Origin: Streptomyces sp. STR69 | GTDB taxonomy: Bacteria; Actinomycetota; Actinomycetes; Streptomycetales; Streptomycetaceae | Assembly (NCBI RefSeq): GCF_024519455.1 | Contig: NZ_JALJRY010000051.1 | Coordinates: forward strand, 1 to 35,852 | Reading direction: 5' to 3' | Length of the DNA: 35,852 bases | Shown here: piece after piece, positions 10,182 to 21,623 of the stretch | Layout of the letters: the number at the start of each line of letters is the position of its first letter | How positions within the stretch are numbered: the first letter of the stretch is position 1 | The notes under the pieces: generated by a model | The model's input: only the letters and a program-made list of their open reading frames with translations | What the model was told of the DNA's origin: nothing | Databases searched by the model: none | Position numbers and translations under genes: made by a program

Positions 10182-10199
10182 CCGCCCCTGCGGGGGCGG
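10182..10199. other. Hairpin in the leader of the nuclease lipoprotein gene
   Basis: CCGCCCC / TGCG / GGGGCGG, a perfect 7-bp stem with a 4-nt loop, about 35 nt upstream of the ATG at 10148. No T-run follows on either strand, so it is more likely an mRNA leader structure than a terminator. Confidence 0.4.
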
Positions 10200-10353
10200 A
10201 TATTGACCTGGTGCCCACGTTAGCGGCGGAGATGTCGCGAACATATGGGGCCCGGGGGCGCATGACGTGCAACTCGGGTGTATCGGCACGACCTGGCCGA
10301 CGCGGGCGCCCCCACCTCGCACTCCCTCCCCACACTCTCTCCCCACACCCCTC

Positions 10354-11262
10354 TCAGACCTTGCCGATACCCAATGTCGACTCCGAAGGCAGCAGCCCGG
10401 AACCGAGCACCGCGACCCAGAACTCCCCCAGCAGATCGGCGAGTCGGCCGGTGTCCGCCTTGCCGAGGAACTGCCAGGGCTCGGCGGCCAGTCGGTCGGT
10501 GTGGCGCTCGACCTCCCGGCGCAGCTCGCGGCCCGCCCTCGTCGCCGTACCGAGATCGTCCAACAGGCCCCGGGCGACGAGGCGTTCGCGGGCTGCCGTC
10601 CATTCCTGCGGGCTCCAGCCCCGGCTTGCGAAGCGCTCTACGGAGGCGGCTCCTATCGCGGCGAAGGAGACCAGGGACTCGACCGGGTCCAGGCCGGCGA
10701 CGAGGAGGGCGGCGAGGTGGCCGTCGCCGCGGTGTTCGCGCAGGATGGTCGCCGCCTGCCACAGCTGGAGGTGGGGCTCTTCGGGCCAGGCCAACTCGGC
10801 GTTGGCCGCGGCGAGGGGGCGGCCGGCCGTGGTGACCGCCTCGGCGGCGCGGCGGGCCAGGGCGGCGGCCTCCGCGAGCTCGGGACTGTCCGCGCGGTCG
10901 CCGAATATCGCGCGGTAGGCCCGGTCCATTCCGCGCAGCCTCGCCTTCAGCACCGCGTCCGGGGTCGCGATGCGCCACGCGGGGGCGATGTGCTCGGCGA
11001 CCATGCGGGGGCTGAAGCTGTAGAAGGCGGAGGTCACGCGCTCGGCGCCGGCCGGGCCCAAGGGGGCGGCGCGCAGCGGGAAGTAGCTCGGCCAGCGCTC
11101 CTCGGTGTCGTATCCGAGCGCGGCGGCCTCCTCGAAGACCTCCGGCGCGTAGTACAGCACCGCGTGCAGGGGTTCGAGCAGGTGCCAGAGCTGGCGCACC
11201 CGGCCCGGCTCCACGGTGGCGGGGTAGTTCGCGGTCTCCACTCCACGCACGTCTTCCGACAT
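10354..11262 (-). CDS. SCO6745/SalK-like conserved actinobacterial protein
   Basis: A 302-residue soluble protein beginning MSEDVRGVET. The ATG at 11262 has a strong GAGGAG 7 nt upstream, which settles the start over an upstream in-frame codon. The sequence is helical and Ala/Leu-rich. It opens with a PGRVRQLWHLLEPLHAVLYY segment and carries GLDPVESLVSFAAIGAASVE and RGWSPQEWTAARERLVARGL. The latter resembles a winged-helix segment and fits the family annotated in Streptomyces as SCO6745 or SalK-like. I recognise the family resemblance but know no firm biochemical function for it. It is divergent from the TetR gene at 11369, sharing a 106-bp control region, so it is the most likely regulated target of that repressor. 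Confidence 0.8.
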   Translation of the reverse strand: MSEDVRGVETANYPATVEPGRVRQLWHLLEPLHAVLYYAPEVFEEAAALGYDTEERWPSYFPLRAAPLGPAGAERVTSAFYSFSPRMVAEHIAPAWRIATPDAVLKARLRGMDRAYRAIFGDRADSPELAEAAALARRAAEAVTTAGRPLAAANAELAWPEEPHLQLWQAATILREHRGDGHLAALLVAGLDPVESLVSFAAIGAASVERFASRGWSPQEWTAARERLVARGLLDDLGTATRAGRELRREVERHTDRLAAEPWQFLGKADTGRLADLLGEFWVAVLGSGLLPSESTLGIGKV

Positions 11263-11368
11263 GGCGTAACTCCTCGTCGCGTCCCGGTCGTTCCACAACT
11301 TGACACTGACAAGATTGCCTCAACCGTCCGAACTTGTCAATGCCTAGATTCGGCGTACGCTGCTGAGC
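11263..11368. promoter_or_regulatory. Divergent promoter with CTTGWCA operator half-sites
   Basis: The region holds three copies of a CTTGWCA element: CTTGACA at 11299-11305, its inverted partner TGACAAG at 11307-11313, and CTTGTCA at 11333-11339. The first two form a 15-bp near-palindrome centred on 11306, a plausible TetR-family operator. A plus-strand TAGATT at 11345-11350 fits an actinobacterial -10 element, 18 nt before the TetR ATG. On the minus strand a TTGACA (11340 to 11335) could be a -35. The half-sites overlap these elements, as expected for autorepression plus repression of the divergent gene. Binding is inferred. Confidence 0.6.
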
Positions 11369-11953
11369 ATGAGTACGACCAGATCCACCAAGAGCCCGTA
11401 CCACCACGGCGATCTGCGCCGCGCCGTTCTCACCGCCGCGCTCGACGTCATCGCGGCCGACGGCCCGTCCGGGCTGAGCCTGCGGGATCTCGCCCGGCGT
11501 GCCGGTGTCTCGCACGCGGCGCCGGCGCATCACTTCAAGGACCGCACGGGGCTGTTGACGGCCATCGCGGCGGAGGGGTTCGGGCTGCTGGCCGCCGCGA
11601 TCGGGGAGGCGGCGGACCTGAAGGACGCGGGTGTGCGGTACGTGCGCTTCGCGCGCGAGCATCCGGCGCACTTCCAGGTGATGTTCGCGCCCGAGCTGCT
11701 GCGCGACGGCGATCTCGAACTCGCCACGGCCCGCGCGCTCGCGGCCGACGCGCTGAGCGGCGCCGTCTCCGCCGTACCTCCTGAGGGCCGGGGTCCCGAC
11801 GCCCGCCTCGCCGGAGTCGCCGCGTGGTCCTTGGCGCACGGCTTCGCGACGCTGCTGCTCGGCCACAATCTGGACGGGGCGGTGGGTGAGCGGGAGCCGG
11901 AGGAGGTGTTTCGGGTGCTGGCGGGGATGCTGTTCCGCGGCACGGCCGACTGA
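11369..11953 (+). CDS. TetR/AcrR-family transcriptional repressor (WHG-type C-terminus)
   Basis: A 194-residue regulator. Residues about 10-65 are the TetR DNA-binding domain: YHHGDLRRAVLTAALDVIA, then LSLRDLARRAGVSHAAPAHH with FKDRTGLL, the usual helix-turn-helix and helix-4 layout. The rest is a ligand-binding/dimer domain. REHPAHFQVMF and the C-terminal AAWSLAHGFATLLL fit the WHG/TetR_C_33 group. The ATG at 11369 lies just after the divergent control region. The ligand is unknown. The last codons, CGC GGC ACG GCC GAC TGA, are the source unit of the minisatellite that begins inside the gene's final 13 bases. Confidence 0.93.
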   Translation: MSTTRSTKSPYHHGDLRRAVLTAALDVIAADGPSGLSLRDLARRAGVSHAAPAHHFKDRTGLLTAIAAEGFGLLAAAIGEAADLKDAGVRYVRFAREHPAHFQVMFAPELLRDGDLELATARALAADALSGAVSAVPPEGRGPDARLAGVAAWSLAHGFATLLLGHNLDGAVGEREPEEVFRVLAGMLFRGTAD

Positions 11954-12207
11954 CGGGTTCGCGGCACGGCCGACTGACGGGTTCGCGGCACGGCCGACTG
12001 ACGGGTTCGCGGCACGGCCGACTGACGGGTTCGCGGCACGGCCGACTGACGGGTTCGCGGCACGGCCGACTGACGGGTTCGCGGCACGGCCGACTGACGG
12101 GTTCGCGGCACGGCCGACTGACGGGTTCGCGGCGCAGCCTGATTGACGGGTTCGCGGCGCAGCCGACTGGCGGCGTGCACGACGCAGCCGACTGACTGCG
12201 TGCGCGG
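11941..12207 (+). repeat. 24-bp minisatellite seeded by the TetR gene stop
   Basis: Eight perfect tandem copies of a 24-bp unit (starting CACGGCCGACTGACGGGTTC) occupy 11941-12132. Degraded copies follow to about 12207; one carries an extra base and others CGCAGCCGACTG variants. The first copy includes the last codons and TGA stop of the TetR gene, so each repeat carries the same in-phase TGA. Because the period is a multiple of three, one other frame stays open across the array (RPTDGFAA repeats), but it has no start context. This is a direct head-to-tail array without spacers, so it is not a CRISPR. Perfect identity of eight units next to decayed ones suggests recent slippage or unequal exchange. 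Confidence 0.95.
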
Positions 12208-12515
12208 TTGCCCCGCGCGACGGCCGGTCCGACCGCGCGGGGGGCGCTCCGGGCGGAGGGGGGGGCGACCCGGGCGGAGGGGGGCGACCCGGGCGAGCTC
12301 GCTGTCGCCGCTCGACTCGCCGTACGCGAAAGGCCGTTGGGCGCTCGCGGGCAGGCAGGACGGGGCGGCCCGCTGGCGCCCGATCCCGTCAGCGGGACCG
12401 GGCGGCTGTATGCAGCTGAAAAAGTGTGACGCTTTCCCGAAGAAGTGTCACAGCCCTTCCCAAGGGCGCCCCCGCCGCGCCGGAGGCGCCAAGCACACCG
12501 CCCCGCCCCTCGCTG
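12208..12515. other. Non-coding GC-rich convergent region between TetR and mfd genes
   Basis: No credible gene. The region holds a short direct repeat of GGGCGGAGGGGG with GCGACCCGGGCG (about 12238-12296). It also holds a 12-bp inverted repeat with one mismatch and a TCAG loop (CGCCCGATCCCG, 12377-12388; CGGGACCGGGCG, 12393-12404) and the mfd terminator. The 12377-12404 hairpin could slow transcription from the TetR side but lacks a T-run. Confidence 0.5.
12425..12452 (-). terminator. Rho-independent terminator of mfd
   Basis: Read on the minus strand: TGTGAC, an inner CTTC-TTCG-GGAAAG hairpin closing on a UUCG-type tetraloop, then GTCACA, followed by CTTTTT (12424 to 12419). It lies about 65 nt beyond the mfd stop at 12516. 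The short outer stem is compensated by the tetraloop and the T-run. Confidence 0.65.
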
Positions 12516-16046
<3,531 letters not shown>

Positions 16047-16161
16047 GGAGGGGCGCTTCCGTCCGGGGGGTGGGCAACACGAAGGGCCCGACGCGCGGTG
16101 TGGGGCCGGGGGCTTCCAGCGTACGACGACGGTGCCGCGCCCGGGGTTGATGCCCGCGTAC

Positions 16162-16180
16162 CAGGGGGCTCCGCCCCCTG
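16162..16180. repeat. Small intergenic palindrome of common Streptomyces type
   Basis: CAGGGGGC / TCC / GCCCCCTG, a perfect 8-bp stem with a triloop, upstream of mfd. GC-rich palindromes of the form GGGGC-TCC-GCCCC are widely scattered between Streptomyces genes (from memory). Here it lies in the roughly 200-bp stretch that must hold the mfd promoter. I could not place the promoter itself. Confidence 0.55.
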
Positions 16181-16252
16181 AACCCCCGAACCTGTGCCCA
16201 CCCACCGCCCGACTCGGTCCGCCGCAAAGGCACCCTTCAAAGACAACAAACA

Positions 16253-16296
16253 AACCCGGCGCCGAGAAGTCCCCCGTGACTTCTCGGCGCCGGGTT
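16253..16296 (-). terminator. Strong rho-independent terminator after the ABC exporter operon
   Basis: A perfect 19-bp inverted repeat (16253-16271 with 16278-16296) around a 6-nt loop, CCCCGT. On the minus strand it is followed by TTTGTTTGTTGTCTTTG. It begins 17 nt past the permease stop at 16313 and insulates mfd from the exporter operon. Confidence 0.93.
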
Positions 16297-16312
16297 CCCC
16301 CGTGGGCGGTGG

Positions 16313-18886
16313 CTAATCGGTGGCGATCGCGTTCAGGACGTTCATCCGCCCCGCCCGGAACGCCGGGATCAGCGCGGCGAACAGGCCCACGAACGCCGAC
16401 CCCACGAAGACCGCGGTGATCGTGCCCCAGGGAATCTCCAGGACCTTCAGCCCCTCCAGCGCGAGGAGCTGCTGAGCCGTGGCCCCCCAGCCCATCCCCA
16501 GGCCGAGGCCGAGCAGCGCTCCGAAGAGGGCGATCACGACCGACTCCATGCGGATCATCCGACGGAGCTGCCGGCGGGACATGCCGATCGCTCGCATGAG
16601 GCCGATCTCGCGGGTCCGCTCGACGACCGACAGGGCCAGCGTGTTCACCACACCCAGGACCGCCACGATGATCGCGAGGGCGAGCAGGCCGTAGACCATG
16701 TTCAGGAGCTGGCCGATCTGGTCCTTCAGTTCCTGCTTGTAGTCGGTCTGGTCGCGCACCTGGTACTGCGGGTACGGTTCCATGGCCTTCTTCAGGGCCG
16801 CGTACGCCTGCTTCTCCTGGCCGTCCTTGGCCTTGGCGAACATGATCTCGTTCGGCGGGACCTTGTTCGCGGGGAGGTACTTCTGCATCGTGGCGATGCT
16901 GGTGTACCGCGCCCCCTGGTCGATGGCCACGTCGTCGTCCGTGATGGCCGCGACCTTGAGCTTCGCCGTCGAGCCGCCCTTGAAGGCGACGCCGATCGTG
17001 TCGCCGACGTGGACGCCGTGCTTCTTGGCGTACTTGGAGCCCACCGACATCGCGTTGGTGCCGTAGGCGGCGGACAGTTCACCGGCCGTGGTGGCGCGGC
17101 GCAGGTCCTGGGCGTAGGACGGGTCGGCGGCGGTGATGCCGTCGGTGTCCTTCTGGCCGTCGGGCGAGGTGAGGGTCGCCTCGATGTCCTTGTAGCGGGT
17201 GACGTGGACGAGGTCGGGTGCCTGTTCCATCGCCTTCTCCGCCTGCGGCACGATCCGCTGGTTGCCCTGGACGATGAAGTCGGCGCCGACGGACTTGTCC
17301 AGCTCACTCGTCGCGGAGGCCACCATCGAGGAGCCGACCACCGACAGACAGGCGACCAGTGCGAGGCCGATCATCAGGGCCGCACCCGTAGCACCCGTAC
17401 GCCTGGGGTTGCGGAGCGCGTTGCGCTCGGCCAGGCGCCCCACCGGCCCGAAGGCCCGCAGCAGGACCGCGCTGATCACCCGGACGACCCCGTTGGCCAG
17501 CAGCGGACCGATGATCACGAAGCCGATCAACGACAACACGACACCCGCGCCGAGGACCAGTGAACCGTCCGTCGCCTTCTTCGCGGTGGCCGCCGCGAAC
17601 AGGGCGGCACCGCCCGCTCCCGTCAGCACCAGGCCGATCAGTGCCCGTACCCAACCGGCCTTGCCGTCGGCCGGCGTACCGGCGTCGCGCAGCGCGGCCA
17701 TCGGGGAGACCTTGCCGGCGCGGCGGGCCGGGAGGTAGGCGGCGAGGATGGTGACGATCACGCCGAGGAGCACACCGAGCACCGGAGTGGTCCACTTCAC
17801 CGTCAGGTCCCGCGTCGACAGGTCCATGCCTGCCGCGCTCATCAGCTTCATCAGGCCCACGGCGATCCCGACACCGGCGCCGACACCGAGGATGGAGCCG
17901 ACGATGCCGAGCAGGGTCGCTTCGACCAGCACCGAGCGGTTGACCTGCTTGCGGGAGGAGCCGATCGCCCTCATCAGGCCGATCTCGCGGGTCCGTTGGG
18001 CGACCAGCATCGAGAAGGTGTTGATGATCAGGAAGATGCCCACCAGGAACGCGATCCCGGCGAAGCCGAGCATGGCGTACTTGATGACGTTCATGAACTG
18101 GCCGACGCCCTGGCGGTTCTCGTCGGCGTTCTCCTTGGCGGTCTGGATCTTGTACGTCCCCGTCGACGCGAGGGTCTGCGCCACGTTCTGCTTGAGCTGC
18201 GCGTCCGTCACACCGCTCGCGGCGGTGACGCCGATCTGGGTGAACCGGCCGGTGGCGCCGAGGAGTTCGCGCTGTGCGGTGGCGGTGTCGAAGTAGACGA
18301 CGGCCGCACCGGGGTTGGTCACCTTGAAGGTCGCGATGCCGACGATCCTCGCGGTGAAGTCACCGGTCTGCGAGATCGTGCGCAGCGAGTCGCCCAGCTT
18401 CAGGTGGTGCTTGTCGGCGGTGTCGGCGTCGACCATGGTCTCGGTCGGGCCGCGCGGGGCGTGCCCGGAGGTGATCTCCATCGAACGCAGGTCGTTCTTC
18501 GTCCAGTTGCCCGCGATGGTGGGCGCGCCGGTCGAGGACCCCATGTTCTTGTTGGCGCTGTTGACGACGGTCACGTTCATCGAACTGACGCCGCCCTCGA
18601 CGGACTTGACGCCGGAGGCCTTCGCCGTCCGCGCAAGCACGGAGGCCGGCAGCGACTCGGGCAGACCGTTCTGCGGGGTGCTGCCGTCCGCCTTGGCGGT
18701 CTTCGGCAGGACCGTCACGTCGGAGGCGGTGGCCGCGAAGAGCTTGTCGAAGGTCGTGTTCATCGTGTCGGTGAACACCAGCGTGCCGCACACGAACGCC
18801 ACCGAGAGCAGCACGGCTATCGCCGAGAGCGCCATCCGCCCTTTGTGGGCGAAGAAGTTGCGCATCGAGGTCTTGAGGACGGTCAT
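16313..18886 (-). CDS. MacB/FtsX-type ABC exporter permease
   Basis: An 857-residue permease built as a tandem duplication. A first membrane helix near 18-38 (MALSAIAVLLSVAFVCGTLV) is followed by a periplasmic-core-like domain. A first FtsX domain of three helices lies about 270-400 and contains TREIGLMRAIGSSRKQV. Further helices are near 415-480. A second extracytoplasmic domain is followed by a second FtsX domain, about 735-850, with TREIGLMRAIGMSRRQLRRM. The near-identical GLMRAIG coupling motifs mark the two sites that contact the ATPase. The start overlaps the upstream ATPase stop by four bases (ATGA), so the two are translationally coupled. Transporters of this layout export lipids, peptides or antibiotics or signal envelope stress; the substrate here is unknown. 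A MacB-type pair beside mfd resembles the S. coelicolor SCO3109-3111 arrangement, as I recall it. Confidence 0.95.
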   Translation of the reverse strand: MTVLKTSMRNFFAHKGRMALSAIAVLLSVAFVCGTLVFTDTMNTTFDKLFAATASDVTVLPKTAKADGSTPQNGLPESLPASVLARTAKASGVKSVEGGVSSMNVTVVNSANKNMGSSTGAPTIAGNWTKNDLRSMEITSGHAPRGPTETMVDADTADKHHLKLGDSLRTISQTGDFTARIVGIATFKVTNPGAAVVYFDTATAQRELLGATGRFTQIGVTAASGVTDAQLKQNVAQTLASTGTYKIQTAKENADENRQGVGQFMNVIKYAMLGFAGIAFLVGIFLIINTFSMLVAQRTREIGLMRAIGSSRKQVNRSVLVEATLLGIVGSILGVGAGVGIAVGLMKLMSAAGMDLSTRDLTVKWTTPVLGVLLGVIVTILAAYLPARRAGKVSPMAALRDAGTPADGKAGWVRALIGLVLTGAGGAALFAAATAKKATDGSLVLGAGVVLSLIGFVIIGPLLANGVVRVISAVLLRAFGPVGRLAERNALRNPRRTGATGAALMIGLALVACLSVVGSSMVASATSELDKSVGADFIVQGNQRIVPQAEKAMEQAPDLVHVTRYKDIEATLTSPDGQKDTDGITAADPSYAQDLRRATTAGELSAAYGTNAMSVGSKYAKKHGVHVGDTIGVAFKGGSTAKLKVAAITDDDVAIDQGARYTSIATMQKYLPANKVPPNEIMFAKAKDGQEKQAYAALKKAMEPYPQYQVRDQTDYKQELKDQIGQLLNMVYGLLALAIIVAVLGVVNTLALSVVERTREIGLMRAIGMSRRQLRRMIRMESVVIALFGALLGLGLGMGWGATAQQLLALEGLKVLEIPWGTITAVFVGSAFVGLFAALIPAFRAGRMNVLNAIATD

Positions 18887-19671
18887 GACGTACGCCCCCG
18901 CGCGTCGAAGTCCTTCATGCGGTCGAGGACGGTGTCGGCGGTCGGCTTGAACATCTCGTCGACGATCCGGCCGTCCGCGAGATACAGCACGCGGTCCGCG
19001 TACGAGGCCGCCACCGGGTCGTGCGTCACCATCACGATGGTCTGGCCGAGGTCGTCCACGGAGCGGCGCAGGAAGCCCAACACCTCTGCTCCCGCACGGG
19101 AGTCGAGGTTTCCGGTCGGCTCGTCACCGAAGATGATCTCGGGCCGGGCCGCCAACGCCCGTGCCACGGCGACGCGTTGCTGCTGGCCGCCGGAGAGCTG
19201 GTTGGGCCGGTGCTTGAGCCGGCTCGAAAGACCGACCGTCTCCACGACCTGCGCCAGCCACCCCTTGTCGGGCTTGCGGCCGGCTATGTCCATGGGGAGG
19301 GTGATGTTCTCCAGCGCGTTCAGCGTCGGCAGCAGGTTGTACGCCTGGAAGATGAACCCGATCCGGTCCCGGCGCAGCTGCGTCAGCTTCTTGTCCTTGA
19401 GGCCGGTGATCTCGGTCTCGTCGAGGTAGATCTGCCCGGAGGTCACGGTGTCGAGCCCGGCGAGGCAGTGCATGAGCGTGGACTTGCCGGACCCCGAGGG
19501 GCCCATGATCGCGGTGAACTGGCCGCGGGCGATGTCCACGTCGACATGGTCGAGGGCGACGACGCGGGTCTCCCCGGCTCCGTACGCCTTGACGACCTGC
19601 CGCGCTCGCGCGGCAACGGCCGTACGCCCTCCAGTGCCCCCGTGCCTGGGAATGGTCACAGCCGATGTCAC
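18883..19671 (-). CDS. ABC exporter ATPase subunit (MacB/LolD type)
   Basis: A 262-residue nucleotide-binding subunit energising the permease encoded downstream. The GTG at 19671 is preferred because AGGAG lies 8 nt upstream; an upstream in-frame codon at 19731 would add an unlikely Arg-rich leader. Motifs in order are Walker A GPSGSGKST near residue 57, Q-loop FIFQAYNLLPTL, signature LSGGQQQRVAVARAL near 158, Walker B IIFGDEPTGNLD near 178, and the H-loop VTHD. The RDRIGFIFQAYNLLPTLNAL stretch and PTGNLD are typical of the MacB/LolD/FtsE branch. The short N-terminal extension (about 25 residues) before the domain is poorly conserved in appearance. All catalytic residues are present. Confidence 0.96.
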   Translation of the reverse strand: MTSAVTIPRHGGTGGRTAVAARARQVVKAYGAGETRVVALDHVDVDIARGQFTAIMGPSGSGKSTLMHCLAGLDTVTSGQIYLDETEITGLKDKKLTQLRRDRIGFIFQAYNLLPTLNALENITLPMDIAGRKPDKGWLAQVVETVGLSSRLKHRPNQLSGGQQQRVAVARALAARPEIIFGDEPTGNLDSRAGAEVLGFLRRSVDDLGQTIVMVTHDPVAASYADRVLYLADGRIVDEMFKPTADTVLDRMKDFDARGRTS

Positions 19672-20072
19672 GGTATGTCTCCTAAGTCGGTCGGCAGACG
19701 AGCGTGCCGGTGCCCGGTCGATGCGGTTCAAGTGGTTACGACGATGAGTCTGGCGGCGGGAGGGGGTCCGGCGCGCTGGTGCTCAGCGCAGTCTTTCCCG
19801 GGGGAAAACCCCACCCTCTGCGGTTCGGTCTGCCGCCCCCCAGCGGCATAAAGCCAGGTTAAGGACGCCCCCGGGTCCGTCTCCTCCTCCGCCGGTACGA
19901 ACCGTCCCCGGGCCGTAGTGGGGAGACACCCCTAGGGGCTCTCCACCGCCGGGTGGAGTCGATCTCGGGGTCCGGTCCACCCACCGGCCCGCTCAGCTTC
20001 CACCCTGCCGCTACGTGAGGCTCAAGTGGGAAGCTGGTGCGCGGCAGATAGGTGCAAGGGGAAAGGAATCCT
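19672..20072. promoter_or_regulatory. Divergent promoter region between ABC exporter and DHA2 transporter
   Basis: No gene is visible in these 401 bases. They must contain promoters for both transporters, but I cannot place -35/-10 pairs with confidence. A compact palindrome, CCCCTAGGGG at 19929-19938, sits inside a longer imperfect inverted repeat (about GGAGA to TCTCC, 19922-19944) and could be an operator. A G4A4C4 block (GGGGAAAACCCC) lies at 19801-19812. No regulator gene is adjacent. Confidence 0.4.
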
Positions 20073-21602
20073 GTGGACCAGGAGGACACGGACAGCGACA
20101 CCGACAGCGAGATACGGCCCAAGGCGGCCGAGCAGCCCACTCCGGCCGCTCCCGACCGGCGCCGGGGTGCCGTCGTCGCGGCCCTCATGCTCGCGATGGC
20201 GCTGGCCGCCCTCGACTCCACCATCGTCTCCACGGCCGTACCGCAGATCGTCGGCGACCTCGGCGGCTTCTCCGTCTTCTCCTGGCTCTTCTCCGGCTAC
20301 CTGCTCGCGGTGACGGTCACCCTCCCCGTCTACGGCAAGCTCTCCGACACCTTCGGCCGCAAGCCGGTACTGATCACCGGGGCGGCGGTCTTCCTCGCCG
20401 GGTCGCTGCTGTGCTCGGTGGCCTGGAGCATGGGCGCGCTGATCGCGTTCCGCGTCGTACAGGGCCTGGGCGGCGGGGCGTTGCAGGGCACGGTCCAGAC
20501 GCTGGCCGCCGACCTGTACCCGCTGAGCGAACGCCCCAAGATCCAGTCGAAGTTGTCCACGGTGTGGGCGGTGTCGGCGGTCGCGGGACCGGGGGTGGGC
20601 GGACTGCTCGCCGCATACGCCGGCTGGCGCTGGATCTTCCTCGTCAACCTCCCTGTCGGGGCAGTGGCGTTGTGGCTGATCGTCCGTTACCTCCACGAAC
20701 CGCAACGCACCCGCACCACCCGCCCGCGCGTCGACTGGGCGGGCGCGCTGGCCGTGTTCGCCTGCGGAGGCGTCCTGATCACGGCACTGGTGCAGGGCGG
20801 AGTGGCTTGGCCCTGGCTGTCGGCACCCTCAATCGCCTTGTTCGGTACGGGACTTGCCCTGGCCGGAGCGGTCGTCGCGATCGAACGCCGGGCTGCGGAA
20901 CCGATCATCCCCGGGTGGGTGTGGCGCCGCCGTACGATCGCGGCCGTCAACTTGGCTCTGGGGGCACTGGGGTTGCTGATGGTGGCGCCGAGCGTGTTCC
21001 TGCCGACGTACGCGCAGTCGGTGCTGGGCCTGGCCCCCGTGGCGGCCGGATTCGTCCTCTCCGTATGGACGTTGAGCTGGCCGGTGTCGGCGGCGCTCAG
21101 CCAGCACGTGTACCGGCGGATCGGTTTCCGCAACACGGCGATGCTCGGGATCGGGACGGCGACACTGATCCTGTTCGCGTTCCCGTTCCTGCCGTATCCG
21201 GGGTCGGCCTGGCAGCCGATGCTCCTGATGCTGCTCCTCGGCGCGGCCCTCGGCCTCTTCCAACTCCCGCTGATCGTCGGGGTGCAGTCGACGGTGGGAT
21301 GGGAGGAGCGGGGTGTGACGACCGCGTCCGTCCTGTTCTGCCGCCAGACCGGGCAGACGATCGGTGCGTCGGTCTTCGGGGCTGTGGCCAACGGGGTGTT
21401 GGCGTCGCGGCTGGGCGGGGCGAGCGATCTGGACTCGGTGACACGGGGGTTGGACGGGGGTGCGGTGCCGGAGGCTACGCGACGGGCTATCGCGGATGCG
21501 GTGCATGCGGTTTACGTGGGGGCGGGCGTCGCCGCGGCGGTGGCCTTCCTGGTGCTGCTGTTCCTGGCGCCTCGGCGGTTTCCGGTGCTCAAGGAGCAGT
21601 GA
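20073..21602 (+). CDS. DHA2-family (14-helix) MFS drug exporter
   Basis: A 509-residue proton-driven exporter. The GTG at 20073 follows GGGGAAAGGAATCCT, a good ribosome site; the earlier GTG at 20052 has none. The first 40 residues are acidic and cytosolic (DTDSDTDSE). Helix 1 carries LAALDSTIVSTAVPQIVGDL, the DHA2 signature around the D1 motif. Motif A is GKLSDTFGRKPVL and motif C is AGPGVGGLLAAYAGWRWIF. About 14 hydrophobic segments are visible, ending FLVLLFLAPRRF. The family exports drugs and cationic or lipophilic compounds; the substrate cannot be told. It is convergent with the oxygenase gene, with 21 bp between stops, and divergent from the ABC exporter operon. Confidence 0.95.
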   Translation: MDQEDTDSDTDSEIRPKAAEQPTPAAPDRRRGAVVAALMLAMALAALDSTIVSTAVPQIVGDLGGFSVFSWLFSGYLLAVTVTLPVYGKLSDTFGRKPVLITGAAVFLAGSLLCSVAWSMGALIAFRVVQGLGGGALQGTVQTLAADLYPLSERPKIQSKLSTVWAVSAVAGPGVGGLLAAYAGWRWIFLVNLPVGAVALWLIVRYLHEPQRTRTTRPRVDWAGALAVFACGGVLITALVQGGVAWPWLSAPSIALFGTGLALAGAVVAIERRAAEPIIPGWVWRRRTIAAVNLALGALGLLMVAPSVFLPTYAQSVLGLAPVAAGFVLSVWTLSWPVSAALSQHVYRRIGFRNTAMLGIGTATLILFAFPFLPYPGSAWQPMLLMLLLGAALGLFQLPLIVGVQSTVGWEERGVTTASVLFCRQTGQTIGASVFGAVANGVLASRLGGASDLDSVTRGLDGGAVPEATRRAIADAVHAVYVGAGVAAAVAFLVLLFLAPRRFPVLKEQ

Positions 21603-21623
21603 GGCCCGCCGGCCCGGCGCGGC

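Noticed and set aside
11886..12146. Open frame through the 24-bp repeats (RPTDGFAA units)
   Set aside because: It starts inside the TetR gene in another frame and stays open only because the repeat length is a multiple of three.
11941..12207. Possible CRISPR array
   Set aside because: Units are directly contiguous with no variable spacers; it is a simple tandem repeat.
12208..12429. Short open frame after the minisatellite
   Set aside because: No ribosome site, Arg/Gly-rich composition, and it overlaps hairpin sequences.
19801..19812. GGGGAAAACCCC block as a regulatory site
   Set aside because: Not palindromic and with no known role; probably chance composition.
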